Of a stretch of 64,000 bases of DNA, positions 47,721 through 60,499 are shown in pieces. The DNA comes from Rhodeus uyekii (lineage: Eukaryota; Chordata; Actinopteri; Cypriniformes; Acheilognathidae), in NCBI GenBank assembly GCA_037043235.1, contig JAWRVZ010000179.1, positions 1,033,001 through 1,097,000 of the forward strand. The letters are read 5' to 3'. Under the pieces are notes generated by a model. It saw only the letters and a program-made list of their open reading frames with translations, was not told the DNA's origin and ran no database searches. Both the position numbers and the translations under genes were made by a program. Numbering within the stretch: the stretch's first letter is position 1; every line of letters begins with the position of its first letter.

Positions 47721-47959
47721 ATGTTAAATATATTTGCTTATAACAATTAAAAATAAACAATACCAACAACAAATCTATGTTGCCCCTATTCAGTCATTGA
47801 TTTCAAAGGACAGCAAGTCCATTAATTCTGGCTGTGTAAATTATCCAGAGACTTTGAGTGAGGATAAACCTGTAATGGTTTTAAATGAAATAATCGGCTT
47901 TTGAAAATAAAGATGTGAACTGAATTAATCACCACAAAAATCAAGAAAGTCCCTATGAG

Positions 47960-48500
47960 TGCAGCTGCGCCCAATGAAAGAGAGTTTCAGTTAAATGCTA
48001 AAAAATGTACATAATTTATCCACCCTTCTGAAAGGGCCTCAGCTTAGAGACCAGCTTGAAATGGAGCGCCATGTTTGCAAAAGCAGTAAGCGGCATGATA
48101 AAAGGAGCATGCTTGTATACACATACGTGCATGCAGGCAGTGACGAGTTTCACTTAAGGAGCTAAGCGCTAATGAACATGCTCTAAACATAACCCGCAAC
48201 TCTCTAGCTCTGACACCTACCAATTAACACTCCTCAGTATGAAGCCTTACATTACCAATAAACTGAGCAGGCAAAACACTGCTGTGGCTCCCCTGTAATG
48301 GAAAATAATTGAAGAGTTAAGTGGGTCTTATTACTTATCCACCAAGTCGCTGCATGCTAATACACACAACCTAATATCAGAGTTCATCGCCCAAAACGCC
48401 TTTGAAGATCATGTAATTGGCCCCCAACTGATGACGACTCATTAGCCATTCAAAGGTCAAAATTCAACTCCGGCCCTTTCTTTTCGGAAAAATAATGGAG
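47960..48500. other. candidate conserved non-coding block
   Basis: Repeat-poor sequence with homeodomain and TCF/Sox-like words (CATGTAATTGGC, CTTTGAAGATCA). No coding frame. Tentative. Confidence 0.25.
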
Positions 48501-51500
48501 AATCTAAAGACCAACAGTTCGCTACATGCTAGCTCGTTTTACTCAAATCTGCCAAACAGGTCGTTGACATCATGGAACTGACATAGAAGTGACTATGGAG
48601 ACCAAATTTTTACAAGAAAAGCTTGAAAAATAAAAATGACATAATCCTCAACCAAACTCTAATGGTACACTTCTGAGCTTTAAAACCTTCAGAAGAACAT
48701 TTAAATGCATTCATTTGGCAAACAGTTCACAATCAACTTGAGTGCTTTCAAGGGATTCAAATTATTTGACAGAAAGCAAATCCTTTGGATTGCTAGAGCG
48801 ACACATTACTAGTTACAGCTACAGGAAATATATAAGCCATCATTGTTGACAAACTAGTTTACGATCATCAGATATTCTTACAACAATCCTAAATATGAAT
48901 TTTACAACCAAACACAAAAGCATGGCATGAAATCTGAGGGTGGAGCCCCCAAACTGCAGTAGTCATTGAGAGCTCAATTCATTAGTAGTCATCTAGGGAT
49001 TTTCATATGGCTACTTGCCAATTCCCAAAACACATGCTTGCCTACATAAACTAGCCGTCTGTGGTATCATATGCTCTTTTGCATAAAACATAGGATAGAC
49101 GTAAAAGTTCTGACCAATATGATAAATCTACACAACAGCAACTTTTCATTCTTCACTTTTCACACAGCAAATATTTGCTGGCTCTAATTGTTTTCAACTG
49201 ATCTCAGTTCTCAGTAGAAATGCTTAAGATATTCAGTATGCTCAGAATCACTTTTATGAGAAAACTTAGAAAGTAAAATCACAAATACTGTAATGTGTCA
49301 GTTACAAGAAAAACTATTAAATTAGATTGTAACTAGATGTCATGTTCCTGGAAGACAACTGCAGTGTGAGTCAGGGCAATTCCCGTCTCTCTTTGAGACC
49401 GGCATGATTTTTCCACACTAGGGATATCGATTGTAATTGGTTAACCTTAAAAGACTGTTGATGATTAATTTTCCACAGAAAACGGTTGGTAATCATTTAA
49501 ACATTTAAACAATGGGACAGAAAACTACCTGTAAAAGTTGCTTAATGCAAAAATAAACAGGTGAACCACAAATGGTATAAAGCAGAACTGCAATGACCAG
49601 TTCATCAAGATTTTTTATCTGTCTTTTGACAAAGTAACATTAACAAACTGAGTTCAGCCATTTTCTCTAACAGGATGTAGTGTTTTAGAAGAAGACAAGC
49701 TAATACCATCAAACACTCACTGAGATTTGTGATGTTTCCCTCCAACATGATGTCACTTCCTGGAAGATGATCTCTAGAAGGAAGTAACAGGATGGAATAA
49801 GATAGGGAGGGACACATAAATCTATAAATCATTCCAAAGATTATTCATAAAAAATCCCTAAAAAAATCTTTGAAAAAAAAATAGCTGAAAAAATCCCTAG
49901 GTAAATAAAATATTCCCCAGCAACATTTTGAATTTGCTTGGAAACCTCTGCTTTAAAGCGCCCCTGTAGTCAAAAGGTGTATCAACTAAAAACATCTTTG
50001 ATCACAAAATTACATATTTAAGACATATCTATGAGAAGAATTTCCTCATTCTATGAATATGTAAATTAACCCCACCTCCACTCAATCACACCAGATCAGA
50101 GATCCACTCTTTCAACTGTATTCAAGTTACTGTAATAAACGCTGCAAAATGTGATCGCGCTCTACAATGTCAGAAACATAACGGTAATTAATCTGATCAT
50201 CACATTATCAAACAGCTAATAATATGTTGCCAATGTTACACAACCCATGTTGCTTTTTCCATCTCAGAGTCAGAGCTGCCTTTTAATAATCCTCGTCCTT
50301 AGAAACGCTTTAAACAACTCAGAATGTCACTAGAGAAAGGCAAATATTTCATCACAACATCGCAATATACATCATAATATACATAATTTACCTAGTATAT
50401 GGCTATATGTACCTGATTTTTCATATCAACAGAAAAATATTATAAATTCATATTTTTCAAATATATATATTTTTAAAATCATGTTAAATTTCAAATACAG
50501 TGAACGAAAATATATTTTTTTAAGTAACTGCATTATATATATACATACACACACACACATATATACACATTGCAGGAGTATAATCAAAACGTATATATAT
50601 ATATATATCTATATATATAGCATTACCATAATAAATCCTTTGATTAATTTATTATATTATTTTATTAATTGTTATTTAATTAAAATATATTAAATAAAAT
50701 GTAGGTACCGTTATAACATCTTCCAAAAACTGTCATCCCTTTTCCATATATAGGTTTCGGCCAGATGCAGCTGCCTGTCACAGGTTTTTTTCACAGTATT
50801 TTTCACTGGAGTTTGACAGTGATTTTCATCTGTGCTTGGTTGTTGTTACTCTGGCTTGCCCTAGTGCTCCGGCAACAGATGTGTACTGCTGGCTCAGTTT
50901 CCTCAGCTCTGTGTTTCCCTCTCTCCTCTCCTTCATCAAGCGATCTGTCACGGCCTCTGTCAGGGTTCTAATGGATAGAGAGGTTTGTGCTGTCAGAGCT
51001 CTTGATGGGCCGTCAGATCCACACAGCACAATACCTCCTACGACACCACACGCTGTCAAACACAACAGATATTTCACACTGACTGAGGATAATTCACAGC
51101 CATGAAACAGACTTTGTCCTCGGATCAGCGGCACTGTACAGTCACGGCCACACTGTCACCCTATCATTTCCCTCTGAAGCGTGTGAAGTTTACCGTGTTC
51201 AGCGTTCATGTCACACTTTGATAGCACTGCTGTCGTGCTAATACTTCTCTGCTAAATCGAATAAAGCAATAATGAACAAGAGGGTGGACTAGAAGGATTG
51301 TAGCACAGGTGAGCGGTGCTCTTAGGCATGACGTGAAGCATTGTGCATCAACCTGGAGTAAAACACTTTAGCCTTGCATGGCTTATTGCTATATCAATAG
51401 CATATACTTTTATATACTTTCTATCGGTCAACTAATACTTTTAGTCTGCAAGGACACATTACATTTTTCATAAGTAAAAGTAAAGACATTTATAATGTTA

Positions 51501-51750
51501 CAAAAGATTTCAGATAAATGCTGTTATTTTACAATATTGAAGTTTGCACAAATATATAGTTGCCTTTTTAACGTATCACCATATTCTGGCTTTGAATATA
51601 GTCAAATAAAATTTACAGTCTGTTTTATAAATTATAGTACAGGAACTTTTTGTGTTGGTTCATGTAAAATGTATTTTATATATGAATGCTATACACAACT
51701 TTTTGGTGTACTGGTTGAAACTCTATACATCCTGATATCAACCAATAATA
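48501..51750. other. unassigned intergenic DNA
   Basis: AT-rich; short TA/CA microsatellites around 50535-50620. No exon seen, although several short open frames exist around 50765-51134. Confidence 0.4.
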
Positions 51751-51759
51751 GAAGCTGTC

Positions 51760-51760
<1 letters not shown>

Positions 51761-51838
<78 letters not shown>
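51761..51838. repeat. (TA)n followed by poly(T)
   Basis: About 37 bp of TA is joined to a ~38-bp T run. Possibly the 3' tail of a minus-oriented retroelement. Confidence 0.85.
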
Positions 51839-51841
<3 letters not shown>

Positions 51842-53329
51842 TATATCTTCTGTGGAAGTCTCAGGGCCAAAAAATGTTCCTCCAATCTTTGCATTCGGCC
51901 CGAATACAGTGATATAACAACTCTGTTGACATCACATATCATCAACACATTCGGTAAGGCTATGCAGAGTTGTAGACACACAGTCACCAGGCGCGCCACA
52001 AACAAACAGCAGCCGCATTTTACAGTTCCTCCTGAAACAAAACAACAAGCTTATGCTGCATTAAACGGCATGACGTAACTATAATTATGAGATGACAACC
52101 TGTGATGTACCTGGAGCTGGTCACATCTTCCCACTCAGATTTTTGTATTCCTTTTGTGTGTAAACATTATCAATGCCCAAATTAATCTGCAGCAGTCAGG
52201 TGATACAAGAGCTCTGTACGTTCTTTACGTTCTTCATTACTGTAATGTTATGTGCTTTAAGATGTGAAGTGGTTTAACTCTGTCTCTTGTAACACTTTGT
52301 AGAATCTGTTGTGTGCGTTCATGTGTTTTGGAGGAGGCAAGGCTTTGGAGAGAGTGCTTTTAAAGCTTGCCTGCTATTGCTAACCTACCTTTAACCATGC
52401 TAAGAAACAAAATCCTTTGTCATAGCTATAATTTCCTGTGAAAATATGATCAACTTTTTACTTATCTTTTTATTTAGTTCCTGTATAGTTTATATATTTT
52501 AGTTTAAGCAAGTCCATTCAGTCACTGTTACACATAAATGGGCAAATATAGACAACAAACCCTCCATTCATTCTTTAAGGTTGCAAGAAATGATGCAATT
52601 GTCATGTGGTGTCTACACGAGGTTTACATGACACCTAAATTATGATTAATAATGTCCTTGTCCTACTTGTTTCTTGTATCCTTTGGCAATTATATCCAGA
52701 CATTTCTTACTGTATGAATGGCCCTTAACTTAATTCATTTCTGTACATTTACTGATCTCAGTTCCGTTTCATTAGGCCCTGTATTCTCTTCATGTCTGCA
52801 TAGTCCACTCACCACTGCTCAGCTAAATAAAGCGACTAAAGGTTGGTCTTTAGCATAACTAAAGGCGTTGTTGGGTGCGCTGGGTGAGACACGCGACACT
52901 GTGGGTCTATTGAGCTGAGGGTGAGCGAGAGCTCTGTACATGAATAGAACCGGAGCACGCTTTAGAAAAAGTGCATTTTTTTCTCCAACCGGGTCCTGTC
53001 TGAAGGGGATTAGAACAACAATGAGAGCCTTGAGTAGGTTTCCTCTCAGTCCTCTCAGCTGGAACTGGCTGGAGGAAAAGCTGGCCCAAACAAGAAAACA
53101 TGTTCAGAACTGAGACCTACATTCGTACAATAATGAATAAAGCTCAATGTTTGTGTAAAACACGTATTTTCAGAGACTGTGGCTATTGTTTGAGATGCAG
53201 TTTAGTCTGTTTATAGTCTAATTTGGCCTATTGATTTCCTTTTCATTCTACTAAGAAACATAAACAGAATCTATAACGGCCCATTTGATTTTTTTTTATA
53301 GCACAGACATTTTTTGGGGGGAAAGTTCA

Positions 53330-53330
<1 letters not shown>
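51839..53330. other. unassigned intergenic DNA
   Basis: No exon, RNA gene or dispersed repeat recognised. Confidence 0.4.

Positions 53331-53395
<65 letters not shown>
53331..53395. repeat. (GATA)n microsatellite
   Basis: About 16 uninterrupted GATA units. Confidence 0.97.
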
Positions 53396-54763
53396 GAACT
53401 ACTTTCAAGTTAGTTTGTTTTGCCCCCAATTAGTCTTTTTATAATACATGACCGTTTCCTTGTAAACAGGCAAATTCATCCATTATAGATCAATTTACGC
53501 TTCTTGTGAGTTTTTCTAGCGGATGGCAAAACAGTGTTGTTTATTCTCTTGCCTTTGGGAGATGTAAGCATATTGATTTGCTTTCGTCTGCTACATAAAG
53601 ATATAACATCATGTAAAAGTTGGTCACACCTGGTCTGTGGATTTGTGTCACCGTCCAGTAAAACTTTTCTGAAGATGTAATGAAAGACTCTGAGCCACTG
53701 ATATGGGTGGTCCACATGCCTGCTAATGAATCAAGTCATGTGATGGACGCAGCAAAATTTAACAGAGAGATAATTATAGACACACACACTCCATTTCAAG
53801 ACACACATCAAAGGAAGAGGCACTTTGAGAGCTCGTTCCTATGAGGCATGCCCCACCACCCCCTTTAAACAGAATCTCAAATCTTGAATGCCAACGACTC
53901 AGCAATTACCCAAATTATCTGAAAGGCTCGAACGCATTTGGCACGCCTTGCAAGACCTAATCTTTACTGTAGGGGTTAGCAGAGGTTGGGGCCATGCCAG
54001 ATATGCTTTAGAAAACTTTAAATAAATAAATAAATAAATAAATGAATAAATTAGTTGACAATTTATCTATTTATTTAGGGTGCTCTCAAGTAGTTTTAAA
54101 GTAAAGTTCACGGGATAGAAGTTGAAATAGGCATTATCAATGTTTTCAGTGTCTTATATATAAGAGACATAAGCATTGGAGTCATTTAAAATTAAGTTGT
54201 TTTTCTCTAAAGCTCAACTGCATTTGTTCTTGATCATTAGACATGACGTTATGGTACCTTAGTTTCTTTAAAAGGTTCCTTTGTACTAAAACACTGATAA
54301 ATCATTGACTGAATGGGCAGTGAGGCAGAAGGCAGCTGTGTTTGGTTTCAGGCACAGCTTCATTTATCAGTAAATGATGGAGAAATTTAGTCAGAAAATC
54401 ATAATATTTTATAGCAAATGTATTTATAAATTAAATCCAAATGGGGTTAAAAAAAGGAAGCCTTTGTATTTTAGATTATTTATCATCGAATCAAGAATTA
54501 TGAGATGTAATGTAATGTTATAGTTTATAATGCAAGTTACAGTGTTTTCACCCTCATTTGGTTCCAAACCAGCAATGCATTTATTTGTTCTGTGGAAAAA
54601 AAGATAATATTTGAGGCCATTGACTTCATTGTATGGATATTTCTTAAAATATATTGTATGTTCCACAGAAGAAAAAATGTATACAGCACTGGAACGCCAT
54701 AAGTTTGAGCAAATTCTATCATTTTGGGTGGAGTGCACATGTAACATTAAAGGGCGTTACTGG

Positions 54764-54766
<3 letters not shown>

Positions 54767-54811
<45 letters not shown>
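54767..54811. repeat. (TC)n microsatellite
   Basis: About 22 TC units. Ser/Leu-repeat open frames across it are artefacts. Confidence 0.95.
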
Positions 54812-54817
<6 letters not shown>

Positions 54818-55276
54818 TTCTAAATGTCCCCGCAAGGAAAGTAAAACCTGAAATCCCCTACATTGTGGCTCACACACCACATGAAGGAAATGGATTAATA
54901 AACAAAATAATTTATGTTTTTTTTTTTTTTTTGTGAAGGATTTGTTTAGGGGTAGTGGGATAGATTATACAATGTGTACAGTATAAAAATAATTATATCT
55001 ATGGAAAGTCCCCATAAAACATGAAAACACAACATACAATGATCTCACAGAACTGCAAAATCAATAAATAAAACGTATTTAATTATTTTCAGAATCCGTT
55101 TTAAATATATATTTATAATGAAATACAAAAAAAGTCAGCCTACGGATATTATAAGAATCTCAAAAGGATTAATAAGCATTTGTATGTAATAAATGAAAAA
55201 TCACTAGAAACAAGTTTTGGAACTAGAAATCCAAACAAGATTGCATAGATTTAGTACTAAACTTGGATTTATACTC

Positions 55277-56625
55277 ACAGGCCACTTTATTAGGTACACC
55301 GTGCAAGTACCAGTTTGGACCCCCTTTGCCTTAATTCTTCGTGACATTGATTCAACAAGGTGCAGGAAACATTCCACAGAGATTTTGGTCCATACTGACA
55401 TGACAGCATCACACAGTTGTTGCAGATTTGTTGGCTCCCGTTCCAACACATCCCAAAGCTGCTCTATTCATTCAGATCTGGTGACTAAAGGGGCCATTTG
55501 AGTAAAGTGGACTCACTGTCATATTCAAGACACCAGGTGAGATTGAGATGATTAGAGCTTTGTGACATGGCATTTTATCTTCCTGGAAGTTGTTATCAGA
55601 AGTTCAGATGTGTACACTGTGGTCATAAAGGGATGGATTTATTTTAATATGTAATATTTTTTTAATATGTAATGTTTTCTTTTATCCATGGTTATGTTAT
55701 ATTACCATGCTTTATTTAATTTCTTATGGAAGACTGTGTTAGAATCACATTTTCTAAATTGCTTTGAACAGACACATGCTTCTCTTATCTAAAACAGAGC
55801 AGCTCTGATTAACTCAAGGCCTGAACCAAGAGCAGAAGCCTTTAGCCTTGGGGGTCAGAGAGATATAAATGTGAGGGCAGCCCATCCTTTCCTTGTCACA
55901 CTCTGCAGGGCAACTCTGGATGTCTGACTGCTGACCTTTTCTCGAGAAAATAAAACTTTGCAAAGACAACTGCCATATTTGTCTCTTATTGCAGACTGAT
56001 ATAGTAAATTGTACATTTTCCACAACAGTTTGGTGTCGTCAGTAGGATCCCATGGCTGTGCCTTCTGGACCAGGAGGGGATGGTGACTGATCATCCTGGA
56101 CTGAGCAGTTCCAGCCATACCTTCCACGTTTAAGAGATGGGGGAATCAAGACTTATAAGACCAGGAAACTTTTTTTATAATCTTCTATTGTCCAATTTCG
56201 GGAACATGTCTAGCCTCAGCTTCCTGTTCTGAGCTGACAGCACTGACATCGGTGTGTTTTCTACTCTTGCAACTTGTCTTGGTTGTATCGTGTGGTTATT
56301 TGAGTTACTACAAACCACTCTGGCCATTCTCCTCTGACCTCTCACTCATTGTATAATTTCTCTTTTAAGGACCATTCTCAGTAAACTGGTTGTGCGTGAA
56401 AATCCCAATGGATCAGCTGTTTCTGAAATACTCAGTCTAGCCTGCCCGGCACCAAAAACTATGTCATGTCCAAAGTCGCCTAAATCAATTTTTTTCCTCA
56501 TTCTGACGCCCACTTGAACATCTGCAGAATGTCTTAAACATGTCTTCATGCCTAAATGCATTGAGTTTCTGCCATTTGATTGGCTGATTAGATATTTAGG
56601 CTAATGTGTACCTAATAAATTGACC
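55277..56625 (-). pseudogene. Tc1-like relic with GGCCACTTTATTAGG ends
   Basis: Left end ACAGGCCACTTTATTAGGTA; right end, reversed, GGTCAATTTATTAGGTACAC. The minus strand near 56500-56350 gives the transposase helix-turn-helix region (DLGDFGHDIV, then ARLSISETADPLGFSRTT-like), matching Tc1-group enzymes with these termini. Further minus-strand C-terminal remnants lie at 55480-55600. The middle is replaced by an inserted LTR fragment. Inactive. Confidence 0.8.
55735..56170 (+). mobile_element. old LTR-retrovirus fragment nested in Tc1 relic
   Basis: LTR-like sequence: a TATA-like AGATATAAATG (about 55860), AATAAAACTTT (about 55949) and an end in CA at 56027. It is followed after 3 bp by TGGTGTCGTCAGTAGGAT (56031-56048), close to a tRNA-His-type primer-binding site. 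About 120 bp of leader follows, then the Tc1 relic resumes. No coding capacity remains. The left boundary is approximate. Confidence 0.55.
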
Positions 56626-58403
56626 TATATCTAATAAAGTAAAATGTGTCAATATGTATTACAAGCATAACTTTGTATGTGACGGTAAAAGAGACAAAAG
56701 ATATTATTATAATGGAAGTGTACTGGGCCAGACAATAAGATTAAACACACTATTTGAAGACGTGCTGGATAATAAGTAGTTTATCCACCTAGATACAAAG
56801 ATCCACCATGAAAAGGACAAAGAGATTAAGCAATTACTCAACAGTTCTAATTATGAATGTATGCCTACTGAATAGTTTATGTCCGTTCATTTCTGCTTTT
56901 GAACTTACTGGAACGCTGCCTATTTTTACTTTCGAGTGTTACAGAAACTGCAGTTTTTACATCTTTTATTTTTAATTAGGAGCGAATCAACATTTTTTTC
57001 TACCGTAATCAATATTGTGCCACAGACACTGTCGACACAGCTTGGCTTGTATTGGAGCATTCCTTTAACTTCCATCTCTACTTACAGTTTACAGAATCAA
57101 AAATCTCTCAAATAAACATGTCGACTACAGTATCTCAGTTAACCAGATGTAATGGAAACATTGTTTCATGGGTGTGGTGCAACTGACTCAGCAGTTGAAT
57201 AAGAAACAGACTCTTTCTTTCCATCCCTTTATCCCTGACTGACACTTTCTTTCACATCTTTCCTCATCTGATCAGTCACAATGTAATTAGCACACATGTT
57301 TTCTTTCCTAAGCATTTCCTTAGATACAAAGCCATGACTCTGTCACAACAGTCCTTAGCATGAGAAAAACTGCAATACAATAATCTACCGTCAGCAAATT
57401 TAACAGCCTCTGCATGGGAGGAACTGATGCCTGTGAGGTCATCTCCAATAACTGGGTCTGCTGGAAGTTGGCAGTGGTTGTTTTAACCACCAAAGATCAA
57501 GACTGGGGGTTTTGAGGGGAAAAGAATGCCAGATGTGGACCAGAATGCTGTGATTATGGATCAGATCACCCAGATCCCTGCAGGCTCAACAAAGAGGAAG
57601 GGTCAAGAGAGAGATGGACCCTGTGGAGAGAGACTGCAGTAGGATACTGACAGCTTAGAGGACAGCCTCAAAGACAAACAGGAAGTTTGAGAGATGCACA
57701 GAGAGTGGCCACCGTTTTCAGCTTGCGCAAGTGGGCACAAAGCCACAAGGTCAAAAGACTCTAAATTAAAATCAGAGCACTGGTTGAAATCTTTTAAGCT
57801 CTTGCTTTTCAGGACAAGAGGTTGATGGGTGAATATGGACGATACGTTGGCCTTTAGTTATTTAAAACTCAATACTTTGACCAAAACTTTGAGGGTGAAT
57901 TCAGTTTGGTGTTGGATTTACATTGCATATACTGTACATATAGATGTTATATATTATTTACAAAATATATGCATTTATATTTATGCTCTTGAAAGCCAAG
58001 TATCTCCCAAGAGACCATATACTACTGTTCAAAAGTTTGGGTCTTTTATACTCCCCATCCACAAATCCTTTCCCATGGCCTAAAGGCAACTCACCGTAAA
58101 GGCCAACGCGCACTTACGAACCTTTATGCAAGTAGTAGGTCAATCGAGTACTTTTTGCCTACCGTTTTTTCGAATACTGTGTTTAAATATACTACCCTGT
58201 TGGCCAAGTGTTTCACATACTATGTAGGGAAGTATTTGATTTGGGATACAGGACTGTTTTGTTTATACTAGCACATTTGAACAAATAAGTCAAAGAATCC
58301 CTCATAAATGACAGTCATTTGTCACAACCTACTGGCACGATTATATGCACTTAACATTTATATATATATATGTATATATATTTGTTCTTTGACTTACATA
58401 AAT

Positions 58404-58438
<35 letters not shown>

Positions 58439-59280
58439 GATATATACATATATCATTCTCATATATAGAGAATTATATGAGAATCAAGTCTCCTAAATGG
58501 ATAAATGTAAGGGTACAACTGTTGTTCCCTTGTTCAAAGAACAGCTTTATGCTGTAATTTGTGGTTATGAGTAATACTGACTGTTGAACTTTCTGTTGAG
58601 GAAATATACTTGATGAATGATTTTTTTTTTTACTTGATGATTTGCCAAAATATTAGTCACCAGATATGTTGCTAAAATGTACTTTAAAGTGTGATCATTT
58701 TTAGAAAACATTGTGAAAAGTACTGCATATTTCATATTCGTATTTATATGTCTACCATGGAGACAATTTAGCTCAGATGTAAAGAATGCTTCATGTTGTA
58801 ACCTTTAAAGCAAAACAAAGACATATGACTAAATCAACTTGATTACATTAGGTTACACTAAGTCACTTTAAGGGTCAGATCATGTGAAAATGGTTCCTAT
58901 TTACAATGAGGTTTTCATAGCTGCAGTTATATTTTAAAGGGTAGGCTACTGACTGTCCCAACCAAACAATCAAGCTTTGCTCTCTTCCTCTCACACAGCC
59001 CTGGTCTCTGGTGCTTGCACCCATGCTTTTCTACAACACAATCCTTTGACACAATCCCTGAACAGTCAATACATGTTCGGAAAGAAGAGGCTTATTTTTA
59101 AATACTAGAACCATATGATGTTCTATTCCATAAGCGGTTCTTGTGCTTGCATAACTGCAGTAGCCTATTTGTTCAGTGGCACCGCAACATCCCTACACTA
59201 CAGTATGACCAGTCTTGTCCAATTACAGAACAAAATGCCTCTTTTCATTTTTTTTGTATATCACAAACATACAGCAGAGT
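56626..59280. other. unassigned intergenic DNA
   Basis: No exon recognised. TA-rich tract at 58350-58450. The 57380-57700 stretch is repeat-poor with mixed composition. Confidence 0.4.
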
Positions 59281-59285
59281 GTAAT

Positions 59286-59613
59286 TGTCAGAGTCATGTT
59301 GTGTCTTGTCACTTTCCTCCTTTTGTGTTTGTGTAAACTGTCACGTCAGCCACTCCCCCTTGTTAGTCGTGTCAGGTGCTCCCCGTTATCCTGTCTATTT
59401 AAACCCTCATGTTCTCTCTTGTCTTTGTCAATTGTTGAACTGTTTCCATGTTGGTTCTCTGTGTGTGGATGTTTCCTTCCGTGTCTTCATGTACTCCGAG
59501 TTTAGCACTGTTTAGTGCTGTTTCTGTTGTCGTTTATGGAATAAAGTGTTTTCTGTTGGACTTCTGCGTCTCCTGCGTTTCTCCGCATCGCACACACTTC
59601 TCCCTCTGTGACA
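59286..59613 (+). mobile_element. solo LTR with 5-bp target duplication
   Basis: 328 bp from TGTCAGAGTC to CTCTGTGACA, flanked by GTAAT at 59281-59285 and 59614-59618. It has TATTTAA near 59396 and GGAATAAAGTG near 59540, as expected for promoter and polyadenylation signals on the plus strand. The open frames over it are incidental. Confidence 0.8.
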
Positions 59614-59697
59614 GTAATGTAGTTAAGCTCTGAAATAACTTATATGAGCATAATATACATAATAAAAAATACTTAGCACAACCATGACAGGGTTCTG

Positions 59698-59940
59698 TCA
59701 CGTTGGTCTACTTTACTCGTGGTTTTGTGACAGAGCCCCGACACTACTGCATTGTCTTGTCTTTGTGTGACACTCTGTTGTCTGTGATGTGTCTTGTATG
59801 CGGGGCATGATGTTCGTATCCTGGCACTTCGTTCTTGTTCGTCTTCTGTTGTGAGCGCATGATATCAGTGTTCGCTTGTCCTGTTCTGTGAGCCCTCGTG
59901 GTTTCGAGCTCGCTTGGGCTGCGCACTCTCTTGTCAAGTA
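59698..59940 (+). repeat. LTR-like fragment
   Basis: Starts TGTCACGTTGGTC and is rich in TTGTC/TCTGT words like other fish LTRs. Truncated, joining directly to LINE sequence at its right side. Confidence 0.4.
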
Positions 59941-59944
59941 ATCT

Positions 59945-60480
59945 TGAGGGGTGAACTTATTTAAACTAATGTAATCATCTGGTTTTAGCCAGGTTTCTGT
60001 CAAACACAGCACATCTAGTTTATGATCTGTAATAATATAATTTATAATTAGTGCTTTAGAAGAAAGTGATGGTATATTCAGTAACCCAAGCCTCATCCTT
60101 TGTTCATCTGCATTATATCCGTTTTTTTTATTTGTTGAACATCAATTTCATTTTTACCCTTAAATGGGTTTGAGAGTTTTTTTAGCCATTGAGTGAGGAT
60201 AGTATCTCAACACTCCTGTCAACAGGAAAGGGGCCAGAGTATATCACAGTGTCTGACATCATACTTGCAAGTTCACACACCTCTTTAATGTTAATTTTTG
60301 TGATCTCCAACTGGCAAAGTCAGACATCAGAATTTACAATTAGCATTGGCCAGCACTTTTAAATGTGGTTCAATGTCAGGCGCTCTGGCTCCCGGCAAAC
60401 ATGTCACTATAAGGATTAGTGAGTTCATTTTTCCCCTATTCACATGGGGTGTCTTGCCTTAAATTCTTTAATACAGTATT
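59945..60480 (-). pseudogene. LINE 5' fragment (ORF1 end and endonuclease start)
   Basis: The minus strand gives LPGARAPDIEPHLKVLA and MSDTVIYSGPFPVDRSVEIL, like the SGNH-type ORF1 of fish L2/CR1 LINEs. After stops it gives LGLLNIPSLSSKALIINYII and LDVLCLTETWLKPDDYISLN, the start of the AP-endonuclease. Broken and truncated. Confidence 0.75.
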
Positions 60481-60499
60481 AACATGCAAAAATGTGACT

